The notes under the pieces are model-generated. The model did no database searches and was not told the DNA's origin. It worked only from the letters and a program-made list of their open reading frames with translations. A program made the translations under genes and the position numbers. This document shows, piece after piece, positions 16,680-25,521 of a stretch of 64,000 bases of DNA (positions within the stretch are counted from its first letter, which is position 1; every line of letters starts with the position of its first letter). Source of the DNA: Oscillospiraceae bacterium. Its GTDB lineage: Bacteria; Bacillota; Clostridia; Oscillospirales; Ruminococcaceae. Where the stretch lies: contig JALFVE010000024.1 in NCBI GenBank assembly GCA_022787085.1, positions 1 to 64,000 on the forward strand, read 5' to 3'.

Positions 16680-17414
16680 ATGAAAACAAAAAGAAGTGTT
16701 GCGGCAATTTTTGCTTGTGCAATGGCAATCTCGGTAGTAGCTGCATCCGCATCTGCCATAGATTACGGCGGATCAGCTTCCGGAGGCACATCCGGAGGAT
16801 CAAGTGTTTCTAATTCTACAACCTCAGACAGCACATCCGACAGCAGCACATCCGACAGCAGCACAGGAGAGGGTATTGCTGAGGAGGCTGCACCTATTGT
16901 TGAGACTGTTGTAAGCAGCAGTGCAGTTACCGATGCTATCGCTTCGGGAAGCAGTGTTTCCATTTCCGGTGATTCTGTTGCGCTGGGCAGAGCTGCAGTT
17001 TCTGCAATCGCTAATGCAGAAGAGCCTGTTACATTCGTAAATGAGGACACAGGAATTGAGATCTCCATTGATCCTGCATCTGTTACCTCTGTTGGAAGCG
17101 TTAACCTTGGTCTTGACGTCAAGCCCGCTGACACAGGTATTGTTATCCAGCCCTTTATGAGCGGCGAGTTCGGTCTTACAATGGACATTACAATCCCTGC
17201 AAAGGCTATTCCCGCAAGTGTTGATATCAACAATGCTCACCTTTTCTACATTTCCGATGATGGAAAGATCGAGGATCTGGGCGCTATTGAGCCAAACGAA
17301 GACGGAAGCGTTACTGTTTCCATCAGCCATGCTTCAAGCTACGTTATCTCCTCTGCAACTGTTGAGGATGTAAGCGCAGGCGCAGGCGTTGACGGCGATG
17401 GAGAAATTATCTGA
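16680..17414 (+). CDS. Secreted protein with Ser/Thr/Gly-rich linker
   Basis: 244 residues. A standard signal peptide (MKTKRS..., hydrophobic core, ASASA cleavage site near residue 26) is followed by a low-complexity Gly/Ser/Thr/Asp linker (about 29-62). A folded domain then resembles beta-sandwich modules of Ruminococcus surface proteins (a FYISDDGKIEDLG strand pair and SISHASSYVI). No anchor motif is seen, so it is probably secreted. GGGAGG lies upstream of the ATG. Small hairpins (TTGCCTT/AAGGCAA, ATCCG/CGGAT) occupy the preceding gap. Function unknown. Confidence 0.7.
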   Translation: MKTKRSVAAIFACAMAISVVAASASAIDYGGSASGGTSGGSSVSNSTTSDSTSDSSTSDSSTGEGIAEEAAPIVETVVSSSAVTDAIASGSSVSISGDSVALGRAAVSAIANAEEPVTFVNEDTGIEISIDPASVTSVGSVNLGLDVKPADTGIVIQPFMSGEFGLTMDITIPAKAIPASVDINNAHLFYISDDGKIEDLGAIEPNEDGSVTVSISHASSYVISSATVEDVSAGAGVDGDGEII

Positions 17415-17565
17415 GACTGACTGCTGATACATATTTCAGGCATGGCGGAGATTTTTAAAAATTGTGGTGATTTTTGCAAGGACTGCCGCTATGGTCTGAT
17501 GTGTCTGCCGATCAGAGCTTGGATAAGCTCAAATTGACCGTTTTCGGTTTATCAAGGAATTTTCA

Positions 17566-17621
17566 GGTTGGCTCGTTTGAAAAATATTAAGAATCCTTTT
17601 TCAGCGAGCCGACCATTTTTT
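17566..17621 (+). terminator. Terminator of the secreted-protein gene
   Basis: A long stem: GGTTGGCTCG with CGAGCCGACC, extended by TTGAAAAA/CTTTTTCAG, then ATTTTTT. It separates the first part of the glycan locus from the glycosyltransferase operon. Confidence 0.8.
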
Positions 17622-17633
17622 AGACTTAGAATC

Positions 17634-17670
17634 TGATATGAACTTGTTCATTATATACAGATTCATATCA
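17634..17670. promoter_or_regulatory. Inverted repeat next to a ribosome binding site
   Basis: TGATATGAA (17634-17642) and TTCATATCA (17662-17670) are perfect reverse complements with a 19-base loop. The right arm abuts the AAAGGA ribosome site of the following gene. It could be an operator or an RNA hairpin that controls translation. Confidence 0.45.
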
Positions 17671-17685
17671 AAGGATTGTTTGATC

Positions 17686-18885
17686 TTGTCGGAGAAAAAA
17701 GTTTTGTTTGTGGCTTCTGTTGTTAAAAAGCACATAAATCAGTTTCATCTGACTTATTTAAAGTGGTTTAAGGACAGGGGTTACGAGGTTCATGTCTGTG
17801 CAAGGAATGACTTTGAAGCAGGCGAGGATTGTTATATACCATATTGCGATAAGCTTTTTGAGCTTCCTTTCAGCCGTTCTCCATTCAGTCTGAGCAATAT
17901 TTCGGTTTATTTTAAGCTGAAAAAAATCATTGACGAGGGCGGATATGAGCTTGTTCATTGTCACACGCCCGTGGCTGCCGTTATTTCAAGGCTGGCTTCG
18001 GCAGGGCAGCGGAAGAAGGGAATGAAGCTCATTTATACGGCTCACGGCTTTCACTTTTTTAAAGGTGCGCCCCCTGTCAGCAGGATATATTACGCTGTAG
18101 AAAAATGTCTCGCCCCCCTGACAGACGCTATCATTACAATCAATCGTGAAGATTACGAGGCTGCAAAGCGAATCTGCGAAAAATGCAGCTGCGACAGCTA
18201 TCTCGTTCACGGAGTAGGCGTCGATACCGTCAGAATAGCCAATACCTCCGTTGATTTTCCTGCTCTCAGAAGAAGGCTGGGTATTCCCGAAAATGCCTTT
18301 GTTATAATGACTACTGTGGAGATCAACCGAAACAAAAACATTGCCACCGCTCTGAAAGCATTCAAGAAGGTATGCAATTCAAATATGTATTATCTTGTAT
18401 GCGGCAGCGGAGATATGAAGGAACACTGCGAGAAACTTGCAGCGGAGCTTGAGATTTCGGATAATGTGGTGTTTGCGGGCTATAGGTATGATGTTTTTGA
18501 ACTGCTCCATATTGCTGATGTATTCCTCTTTCCGTCGTACAGAGAGGGTCTCGGAATTGCAGCGATCGAGGCAATGTCCGCAGGGCTTCCGGTTATCGCT
18601 TCGGATATCAGAGGCGTTACGGAATATGCCGTAAACGGAAAAAACAGTATGCTTTTCCCTCCCGATGATATTGACGGCTTTGCAGGAGCAATAAAGCTTT
18701 TGTACGATGATAAGGAGCTAAGGGAAAGGCTTGGAGCCGAAGCGGCACAGTCGGTTTACAAATTCGATATCCGTAATTCTGTTAAAGCAATGTCCGAAAT
18801 TTATTACAAATATGCGGATATTGACGACGGCGATTACCCCGAATGTACCGAAAATGCCTCGGATTATGTGAGAGTGTCAAAGTGA
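17686..18885 (+). CDS. GT4-family glycosyltransferase
   Basis: 399 residues, GT-B fold. The N-terminal Rossmann half contains VLFVASVVKKHINQFHL and YTAHGFHFF. The C-terminal half has the retaining-transferase signature FPSYREGLGIAAIEAMSAGLPVIAS, cut here only for length, with the acidic E-x7-E pattern. Relatives (EpsF, CapM-like) add sugars to lipid-linked intermediates on the cytoplasmic face. The TTG at 17686 is preferred because AAAGGA lies ten bases before it; the ATG at 17638 falls inside an inverted repeat and has no site. It overlaps the next gene by four bases. Confidence 0.87.
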   Translation: MSEKKVLFVASVVKKHINQFHLTYLKWFKDRGYEVHVCARNDFEAGEDCYIPYCDKLFELPFSRSPFSLSNISVYFKLKKIIDEGGYELVHCHTPVAAVISRLASAGQRKKGMKLIYTAHGFHFFKGAPPVSRIYYAVEKCLAPLTDAIITINREDYEAAKRICEKCSCDSYLVHGVGVDTVRIANTSVDFPALRRRLGIPENAFVIMTTVEINRNKNIATALKAFKKVCNSNMYYLVCGSGDMKEHCEKLAAELEISDNVVFAGYRYDVFELLHIADVFLFPSYREGLGIAAIEAMSAGLPVIASDIRGVTEYAVNGKNSMLFPPDDIDGFAGAIKLLYDDKELRERLGAEAAQSVYKFDIRNSVKAMSEIYYKYADIDDGDYPECTENASDYVRVSK

Positions 18886-20180
18886 AAAAAAAATATCTGA
18901 GTATCCTTTCAAGGCATGACCCGATCTGCTCAGCTGCAGCGGGACTTTCGGAGAAATACGCTTCTCCTCTTGACTCTTTGATTATATCAGTCTGTGCGCC
19001 CTGTGCGTATTTTTATGGGTCGTGGATCGTCCGTCAGGCAATATCCTGCGGAATAAACAGACTGTATTTCTTTGCAAGAGACGGATATTCCATAAAGCAG
19101 GCAGTGGATATCATCCTGAAAAAGGAAAGCATACCCATTGAAACAAGCTATTTCTATTGCTCAAGACATTCACTGAGAATGGCGGCTTACCGCTTTTTTG
19201 ACAATTCTGCATATGACCGATTATTTGCGGAAAGTTATATGCTTTCTGCTTTTAATTTACTTACTCGTGCGGAATTTGACGACAATGAGCGATGCCTTGT
19301 TTATAAAAGCATTGGCTTTGCCCCCTCGTCGGAGCATGAGCCTATGAACAGAAGCTTATTCAAGGAATTTTGCAATAAGCTGAAAGCCTCTGAATTGTTC
19401 CGAAAAATGCTTAAAGAAAAATCTGACGCAGCCTACGAGAACGCTGTGGGCTATTTTAAGCAGGAGGGCATGGACGCTCACAGGAAATTCGGCGTTGTTG
19501 ACCTTGGGTGGACAGGATCCATGCAGCACACGCTGAAAAGGCTTCTTGAATCCTGCGGAATACATAATGATATCTTGGGCTTATATTTCGGAATGTTGGA
19601 AAATCCTCCCATAGCTTCAGGCAGCCAATTTATTCCATGGCTTTTCGACAGCGGGGATGTCATTACTAAGGCATGGTTTTCCCAGAATATTCTGGAATGT
19701 ATCTTTTCTGCACCTCACGGAACCACCTCCGGATATGAGCGGGCAGAGGGAGTTTTTTCTCCCGTTCTTTTTGAAAACGAAAATAATGCGGAAATGATCG
19801 AGCATATATCCGGGATAATTTCGGATTTTGCTGAAAATGTTTCCGATTTTGAATATAGCGATGATTGCAGAAAAACGGCTCTGCTGCTTCTGAAAAGGCT
19901 TATGCTTACGCCCGATAAGGACGAAGCGGAGGCGCTTGATGAATTTTTTTTCTGCGATGACATTAGTGAAAAATATCATAACAGGCTTGCGTCAGGCAAT
20001 AAAAAAGCGTTTGTATCGGCGATTCTTCACAGACATGACATGAACGCCAAGCCATATTGGTTTTACGGAGCAGTAAGGAAAAGCGGGGTAAGCTCCGCAG
20101 GACTATTATCCTTATTGTATTTCCTGTCCGAGCTTGGAAGAAATTTTATCAATCATTTTATCCGAAAAAGGGGGAATTGA
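18882..20180 (+). CDS. Stand-alone 'RDGY' domain protein of polysaccharide loci
   Basis: 432 residues matching the C-terminal module of COG5610-type HAD proteins but without the HAD part. Shared landmarks with the product of the gene at 20981 are FFARDGYS (residues 63-70), an FYCSRHSLR segment and VVDLGWTGSMQ (about 204-214). The start is the GTG at 18882, in a GTGA overlap with the preceding stop, which suggests translational coupling. The module is frequent in capsule and wall-glycan clusters; its biochemical role is not established. Confidence 0.7.
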   Translation: MKKKYLSILSRHDPICSAAAGLSEKYASPLDSLIISVCAPCAYFYGSWIVRQAISCGINRLYFFARDGYSIKQAVDIILKKESIPIETSYFYCSRHSLRMAAYRFFDNSAYDRLFAESYMLSAFNLLTRAEFDDNERCLVYKSIGFAPSSEHEPMNRSLFKEFCNKLKASELFRKMLKEKSDAAYENAVGYFKQEGMDAHRKFGVVDLGWTGSMQHTLKRLLESCGIHNDILGLYFGMLENPPIASGSQFIPWLFDSGDVITKAWFSQNILECIFSAPHGTTSGYERAEGVFSPVLFENENNAEMIEHISGIISDFAENVSDFEYSDDCRKTALLLLKRLMLTPDKDEAEALDEFFFCDDISEKYHNRLASGNKKAFVSAILHRHDMNAKPYWFYGAVRKSGVSSAGLLSLLYFLSELGRNFINHFIRKRGN

Positions 20181-20181
20181 A

Positions 20182-20997
20182 ATGAGTGAACCGTTCCTTT
20201 CGGTCATTATGGGCGTGTATAACTGTCCCACCGAAGAGATGCTCATGCGGGCGATCAACTCAGTTCTTGACCAGTCCTTTTCGGATTTTGAATTTATCAT
20301 CTGCGACGACGGCTCCGATAACGATACATATAAATGGCTGGAAAAAGCTGCGGCAGGGGACAGCAGGATAATTCTTATCCGCAACAAGAGGAATATGAGC
20401 CTCGCTTACTCCTTAAACCGCTGTATAGAGATATCCAGAGGGCAGTTCATTGCCCGTCAGGACGCCGATGATTATTCCCTTCCCGAGCGGTTTGCCGTTC
20501 AGCTGGATTATCTCAAGACACATAATGAAATGAGCTTTGTGGGAAGTGACTGCCTGCTGTTTGACGATGATAACAATATCTGCGGAAGCAGAAAAATGCC
20601 CCATCATCCGAAAAAGCTTGATTTTCTGTTTAATTCTCCGTTTGTCCACGGCTCGGTAATGCTGAGGCGTGATGTATTCGATCATGCGGGCGTATACCGT
20701 CCCTGCGGATATGCCCATAAATACGAGGATTATGACCTTTTCATGCGAATCTATCACCATGAGCTGAGAGGAGCAAACATCAACACACCCCTATATGCTT
20801 TTTTTGACAATAATAAACGTCGTGTTCCCAGGATAATGCGTGTGGACGAGGCAGCTGTCAGATACAATGGCTTCAAGGCTCTTGGTCTGCTGCCTGTAGG
20901 ATATATCTACGTTCTGAAGCCCTTTGCCCTTGCTCTGCTTCCCAGCGTTGTAGTCAATTCTCTGAAAAAAGCATGGGTGAATGCTCATGGGCATTAA
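20182..20997 (+). CDS. GT2-family glycosyltransferase
   Basis: 271 residues, GT-A fold. SVIMGVYN opens the nucleotide-binding domain, followed by DDGSDN, the DxD-type motif RQDADDYS and an acceptor-site KYEDYDLF (ED) pattern. It is an inverting transferase using a nucleotide sugar; the sugar cannot be read from sequence. GGGGGA precedes the ATG, which lies one base after the preceding stop. A 17-base overlap with the next gene continues the coupled operon. Confidence 0.88.
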   Translation: MSEPFLSVIMGVYNCPTEEMLMRAINSVLDQSFSDFEFIICDDGSDNDTYKWLEKAAAGDSRIILIRNKRNMSLAYSLNRCIEISRGQFIARQDADDYSLPERFAVQLDYLKTHNEMSFVGSDCLLFDDDNNICGSRKMPHHPKKLDFLFNSPFVHGSVMLRRDVFDHAGVYRPCGYAHKYEDYDLFMRIYHHELRGANINTPLYAFFDNNKRRVPRIMRVDEAAVRYNGFKALGLLPVGYIYVLKPFALALLPSVVVNSLKKAWVNAHGH

Positions 20998-22966
20998 GCT
21001 GAAAATGTACGAGCTGCTTGTGAACCGTGACCCGAAGATCAAGCTCAGATATGAGCGGTTTGTTTCGGAGAATCAGGAGCTTCACAGCAGCTTCAGATTT
21101 GCATCATGGCTATATCTGACTAAGCTTAATATCGAGTCTCTGTTGGGTGTCCTGAAGGACAGCGAAAAAATCCCCATGGCGTGCCAAGGCTGCGAAAGCG
21201 ATCTTTGCTTCGGCATGACTGCCGCTCAGACGGCAGAAAAGCTGTGCAGCTCGGATATTGTTTCCTTTGACGTTTTTGACACTTTGATATTTCGTCCCTT
21301 TGATTCTCCGAAATCCGTTTTTTATCTTGTGGGCGAGAAGCTTGGCTGTCCCGATTTCAGAAACATCCGCATTTCAGCCGAGGCTGCTGCCCGAAAAAAA
21401 TGCAGGAACGGCGAGGCAACACTTGCAGATATTTATAATATCGTGCAGGAAAAGACGGGTATTCCTGCAAATTCGGGGATGAATGCAGAGCTGGAAACAG
21501 AGCTTGAAATTTGCTGCGCCAATCCCTTTATGCTCGATGTCTGGGATAACGTCAGAAAAAAAGGCAAAAAAATAATCGTGACCTCCGATATGTATCTTTC
21601 ATCCGAATTTATCGGCAGGCTGCTTTCAAAAAACGGCTTTGCGGGTTATGAAAAAATTTTCGTTTCCTGTGAGCATTTCTGCGGGAAATACGACGGAAGC
21701 CTTTTTCTCATGGTGAAGGAGCAATATGGCGGATCGACGATTTCCCATGTGGGAGATAACTATATTTCCGATGTGAGATCAGCCGAAAAATCGGGGCTTA
21801 ACGCCCTTTATTATCCAAATGTCAACACATCGGGAAACAAATTCCGTACAAATGATATGTCCTATATGGTTGGCTCGGCATATCGTGGGATAGTGAACAA
21901 AAGGCTTTACTGCGGCAAAGAGAAGTATTCGCTTCAATATGAGTTCGGATACCGCTGCGGCGGTATTATTGCTCTCGGTTACTGCTCGTTCATTCACAGG
22001 CAGTATTCCGAAAAAAAAGCGGACAAGATACTTTTCTTCTCCCGTGACGGCTATATTCTGAAAAAAATTTATGATAAGCTTTATCCCGAGGATAATTCGG
22101 AATATTTTTACTGGTCGAGAGCAGCTGCCGCAAAGCTTGGAGCAGAGCTTTTCCCCGCCGATTATTTCCGTCGGTTTGTATATCAGAAAACCAGCTGCGG
22201 ATACACCATTTCAGAAATCCAGAAAGCAATGGGCATAGAAGATATGAGCTTCGGAATACCACCTAATGAGCTTCTGACCTTGGAAAATGCGGACAGGCTG
22301 TGCGCCGAAATGAAAAAGCAGTTTGATGATATCATCGCTCATTATTCGGATATGAACGCTGCCTTTTCAGAAAAGCTGAATCATTCACTTAACGGCTGCA
22401 GGAATATCCTCACCGTTGACTGCGGCTGGGCGGGAAGCGGCAGCATTGTATTTGAAGCTGTTGCAAACAGGAAATTCGGATGTAACGTCAATGTAACGGG
22501 ACTGCTTGCGGGGACAAATTCATATTCCCAGCATGACAGCGATTTCAGCGAAGGCTATCTTCAAAGCGGCAGGCTGATCCCATACTGCTTTTCATCATCT
22601 CTCAACAGAGATATTTACAAGGCTCATTCCCCCTCCCAAAAGCATAATGTATATTTTGAAATGCTCTTCGGCGCCCCTGAGCCGACGGTAACGGGCTTCG
22701 CACTTGTAAACGGAGAATGTGCGCCGATATTTGAAGGTGAATGTGAGAATGAGCAGGCAATAAACGATATCCACCGAGGTGAAACAGATTTTGCCGAGGA
22801 TTATTACAGTGCCCTAAAAGCCTGTCCTTATATGCTTGATATTTCAGGCAGGGACGCATATGCGGCGTTTTCTCAGACCCTCGGAAATAAAAAATTACTA
22901 AAAAATGTGTTTGAAGAATGTGTATTTGACGAACACACATCAGGAACAAAAGGAAAGATAATCTGA
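20981..22966 (+). CDS. COG5610-type HAD hydrolase with RDGY C-terminal module
   Basis: 661 residues. The HAD domain begins with DVFDT (residues 97-101), followed by a TSDM motif (II) and GDNYISD (acidic motif IV), so the phosphatase-type site is complete. The C-terminal half has FFSRDGYI, FYWSRAAA and TVDCGWAGSG, the same landmarks as the free-standing protein at 18882. The start may be the ATG at 20981 or 20987. The substrate is unknown; location implies a glycan intermediate, perhaps a phospho-sugar, which is inference. Confidence 0.8.
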   Translation: MLMGIKLKMYELLVNRDPKIKLRYERFVSENQELHSSFRFASWLYLTKLNIESLLGVLKDSEKIPMACQGCESDLCFGMTAAQTAEKLCSSDIVSFDVFDTLIFRPFDSPKSVFYLVGEKLGCPDFRNIRISAEAAARKKCRNGEATLADIYNIVQEKTGIPANSGMNAELETELEICCANPFMLDVWDNVRKKGKKIIVTSDMYLSSEFIGRLLSKNGFAGYEKIFVSCEHFCGKYDGSLFLMVKEQYGGSTISHVGDNYISDVRSAEKSGLNALYYPNVNTSGNKFRTNDMSYMVGSAYRGIVNKRLYCGKEKYSLQYEFGYRCGGIIALGYCSFIHRQYSEKKADKILFFSRDGYILKKIYDKLYPEDNSEYFYWSRAAAAKLGAELFPADYFRRFVYQKTSCGYTISEIQKAMGIEDMSFGIPPNELLTLENADRLCAEMKKQFDDIIAHYSDMNAAFSEKLNHSLNGCRNILTVDCGWAGSGSIVFEAVANRKFGCNVNVTGLLAGTNSYSQHDSDFSEGYLQSGRLIPYCFSSSLNRDIYKAHSPSQKHNVYFEMLFGAPEPTVTGFALVNGECAPIFEGECENEQAINDIHRGETDFAEDYYSALKACPYMLDISGRDAYAAFSQTLGNKKLLKNVFEECVFDEHTSGTKGKII

Positions 22967-22979
22967 AAGGAGCAGCTTC

Positions 22980-24266
22980 GTGCCCGATAATAATAATTTT
23001 TCTCTTGAAGATATTCTTGCCGAGTATGACAGGAAATCAAAGAGTTCAGATATAAATAAGAATGACAGTAAGCTGTCGTCACAAAAAAGCAGTCCTTCGG
23101 TCAATGGCTCAGGCGGCAAAAATAATCAGGATATTAACGAATCGCCTACGATGGTTCTGCCAAAGCTTCCCCCCATGCCTGCGAGAAATTCCTCTTCTCA
23201 GGCAGCGCAGAAACCCGCCCCACGGGCAGCACAGCGCCCTGCTTCACAGGCGGCGCAAAAAACCGCCCCACAGGCAGCACAGCGCCCCGCTTCACAGGCG
23301 GCGCAAAAACCTGCTACACAGGCAGCACAGCGCCCCGCTTCACAGGCGGCGCAAAAACCCGCAGCACAGGCGGTACAGCGCCCTGCTACCCAAACAGCAC
23401 ATAAATCTGCCCCTAAAGCTGCTGACGAAGCAGTCAGATCTCAGCCTCAGCGTATCAGAAGGCATGATGAAAACAGCAGGATAAAAGCTGATTCACCGCT
23501 TAAATTAAAGCTTGAGCAGTATAAATTCCTCTTTAAGCAGCTTGTAAAGCGTGATTTCAAGGGAAGATATAAAAGAACGGTTCTGGGAGTCCTCTGGAGT
23601 ATGCTTTCTCCCATGTTTTCCTTTGCGGCTCAGGCAATTATATTCTCAGTATTGTTTAATCGTCGTGGAGAGCATTTCATCTCATATCTTATCATCGGAA
23701 ACGTTGTCTTTCATTATTTTACCGATGCTGCCAATTCGGGAATGTTTTCCCTTGCCTCAAACGGAGGAATAATATCAAAGATAAATGTGCCGAAAAGCAT
23801 ATTTCTGCTGTCAAAAAATGTATCCTGCCTGATAAATTTCCTGCTGACGATGATAATAATGTTTGTCATATCGGCAATTGACGGAGTGCATCTTTCTCCC
23901 GTGTATGTGACGCTTTTGTATCCCATGCTCACCATGACTATATTCAATATCGGAGTGGGCTATGTGCTTTCGGCGTGGTTCGTATTTTTCAAGGATACCC
24001 AGTATCTTTTCAGCATTTTCACTCAGATACTGATGTACTTTTCCGCAATATTCTATCGTGTGGAAATGTTCCCCGAAACGATGCAGAAGTTTTTTTATCT
24101 GAATCCCGTTTACTGTTATATTTATTATTTCAGAACCGTAATTATTGACAATCTGATACCGGGCTGGAAGCTTCATTTTGCTTGTCTGTGCTTTGCACTG
24201 CTTGCGGTGCTGGTAGGACTCAGCGTATATAAGAAAAATAACAATAAATTTGTTTACTATTTCTGA
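22980..24266 (+). CDS. Polysaccharide ABC exporter permease with octapeptide-repeat extension
   Basis: 428 residues starting at GTG 22980, with AAAGGAG upstream. Residues 1-175 are a polar extension: a short FSLEDILAEYD helix, a Ser/Asn stretch, then nine or so octapeptides of the form QAAQ(K/R)PAx (about residues 74-145). The rest is an ABC-2 type permease of the TagG/Wzm family: RDFKGRYKRTVLGVLWSMLSP before the first of six membrane helices (shown as a description of position 195-215). It pairs with the ATPase that follows. The extension is not part of the family and varies in alternating 48-base units. Confidence 0.88.
   Translation: MPDNNNFSLEDILAEYDRKSKSSDINKNDSKLSSQKSSPSVNGSGGKNNQDINESPTMVLPKLPPMPARNSSSQAAQKPAPRAAQRPASQAAQKTAPQAAQRPASQAAQKPATQAAQRPASQAAQKPAAQAVQRPATQTAHKSAPKAADEAVRSQPQRIRRHDENSRIKADSPLKLKLEQYKFLFKQLVKRDFKGRYKRTVLGVLWSMLSPMFSFAAQAIIFSVLFNRRGEHFISYLIIGNVVFHYFTDAANSGMFSLASNGGIISKINVPKSIFLLSKNVSCLINFLLTMIIMFVISAIDGVHLSPVYVTLLYPMLTMTIFNIGVGYVLSAWFVFFKDTQYLFSIFTQILMYFSAIFYRVEMFPETMQKFFYLNPVYCYIYYFRTVIIDNLIPGWKLHFACLCFALLAVLVGLSVYKKNNNKFVYYF
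23204..23415 (+). repeat. Tandem 24/48-base repeat inside the permease gene
   Basis: In-frame repeats of about 24 bases encode QAAQ(K/R)PAx. Alternating K and R units make a 48-base period; the central copies are nearly identical at the DNA level, which points to recent slippage or recombination. Confidence 0.85.
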
Positions 24267-24281
24267 TTAAGGAGCATTTTT

Positions 24282-25025
24282 GTGGTTGTTGATGTAAAAA
24301 ATGTATCTGTCAGATATCTTCTCGGAGATTTCAAGGACATCGGCGTAAAGGAATATCTTGTTCAGAAAATAACGGGAACTCATGTGGTCAAGGAATTCTG
24401 GGCTGTTAAGGATGTATCCTTTTCATTGGATCAGGGTGATTTTTTAGGCGTGATCGGAACCAACGGCGCAGGAAAATCCACACTGATGAAGGCAGTCAGC
24501 GGCGTAATGAAACCGCAGAAGGGAAGCATAACCACTAAGGGACAGATCGCCGCTCTGCTTGAGCTGGGCACAGGCTTTGACGGAGATCTGACCATTAAGG
24601 AAAATATTTATTTCCGAGGAGCGCTTCTGGGCTACACCGAAAAATTCATGGACGAAAAATATCCCGAAATAATCGAGTTTGCCGAGATGGAGGAATTTGA
24701 GGACAGAAAATTCAGACAGCTTTCCTCAGGTATGAGAGCGAGAATTGCTTTTTCCATTGCAAGTCTTGTTGACCCCGATATACTTATCCTTGACGAGGTT
24801 CTGGCGGTAGGTGACGGCGCATTCAGGGCAAAGAGCGAGAAAAAGATGATGGACATTATCAAGGGAGGAGTAACCACCCTGTTTGTGGGTCATTCCACCG
24901 CTCAGATGAGAAAGCTCTGCACAAAAGTATTATGGCTTCATAAGGGCAAGCAGGTGGCATTCGGCGATCCCAAACACGTCTGTGATGAATATGACGCATT
25001 TATCAGAAAAAATGCACAGGTGTAA
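24282..25025 (+). CDS. Polysaccharide ABC exporter ATPase
   Basis: 247 residues of the TagH/Wzt/KpsT group. Walker A GTNGAGKST is at 59-67, signature LSSGM at 147-151, Walker B ILILDE at 167-172 and the switch histidine at about 204. There is no C-terminal carbohydrate-binding domain as in some Wzt proteins. It energises export of a lipid-linked glycan or teichoic-acid-like polymer with the preceding permease. The start is a GTG with AAGGAG upstream. Confidence 0.92.
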   Translation: MVVDVKNVSVRYLLGDFKDIGVKEYLVQKITGTHVVKEFWAVKDVSFSLDQGDFLGVIGTNGAGKSTLMKAVSGVMKPQKGSITTKGQIAALLELGTGFDGDLTIKENIYFRGALLGYTEKFMDEKYPEIIEFAEMEEFEDRKFRQLSSGMRARIAFSIASLVDPDILILDEVLAVGDGAFRAKSEKKMMDIIKGGVTTLFVGHSTAQMRKLCTKVLWLHKGKQVAFGDPKHVCDEYDAFIRKNAQV

Positions 25026-25028
25026 AAC

Positions 25029-25517
25029 ATGATAAAGCTTGAAATATCGGTTATCGCCCCGAGACTGAATGAGATGGCTGCATGGCTCAGGCTGCCTGTC
25101 ACGGGCAGAATTGTTCCGCCTGATGAATTTATCCGATTATTCAATGAAAATTCGGGAAGTTATATTCTTCGTGCGGATAACTGGGCAAGGTATCATAAAA
25201 CCGAGTTATCCGTTGATTCGGTCTCAGCCGAAAGGCTTGAGGGATATAATGACGGCTCCTTCAAAGCGTCTGTAATAATTGACAGGATAGATATTTCGGG
25301 AGCAGCAAAGGCACTGGGCGTGCCCACTCCCATAGCGGTCATTGCGGCTCACATGGGGGAGAGGGGAATATCAAAATCCCTTAACGCCGTTTTGAAGCTG
25401 AACAAAAGGCTGATCTCAAATGAAGCAGTGAGACAGCTGAAAAAAAGAAATATGAGCGCAAGCGCAGTTTATGGAAAAGTCGTTTTTTACGATGACTCAA
25501 TTATGATAAAAGGGTGA
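25029..25517 (+). CDS. Hypothetical protein in glycan locus
   Basis: 162 residues that I do not recognise. It is soluble, with no signal peptide; mixed alpha/beta composition; a GRIVPPDEF segment near 26 and a basic helix near the C-terminus. It sits three bases after the ATPase gene and four before a nucleotidyltransferase, so it is co-transcribed with them. A role in precursor supply or in regulating export is possible only by context. Confidence 0.6.
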   Translation: MIKLEISVIAPRLNEMAAWLRLPVTGRIVPPDEFIRLFNENSGSYILRADNWARYHKTELSVDSVSAERLEGYNDGSFKASVIIDRIDISGAAKALGVPTPIAVIAAHMGERGISKSLNAVLKLNKRLISNEAVRQLKKRNMSASAVYGKVVFYDDSIMIKG

Positions 25518-25521
25518 TGGT

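Noticed and set aside
23204-23415. Regular repeats that might suggest a CRISPR array
   Set aside because: The units are contiguous, in frame and coding, with no spacers.
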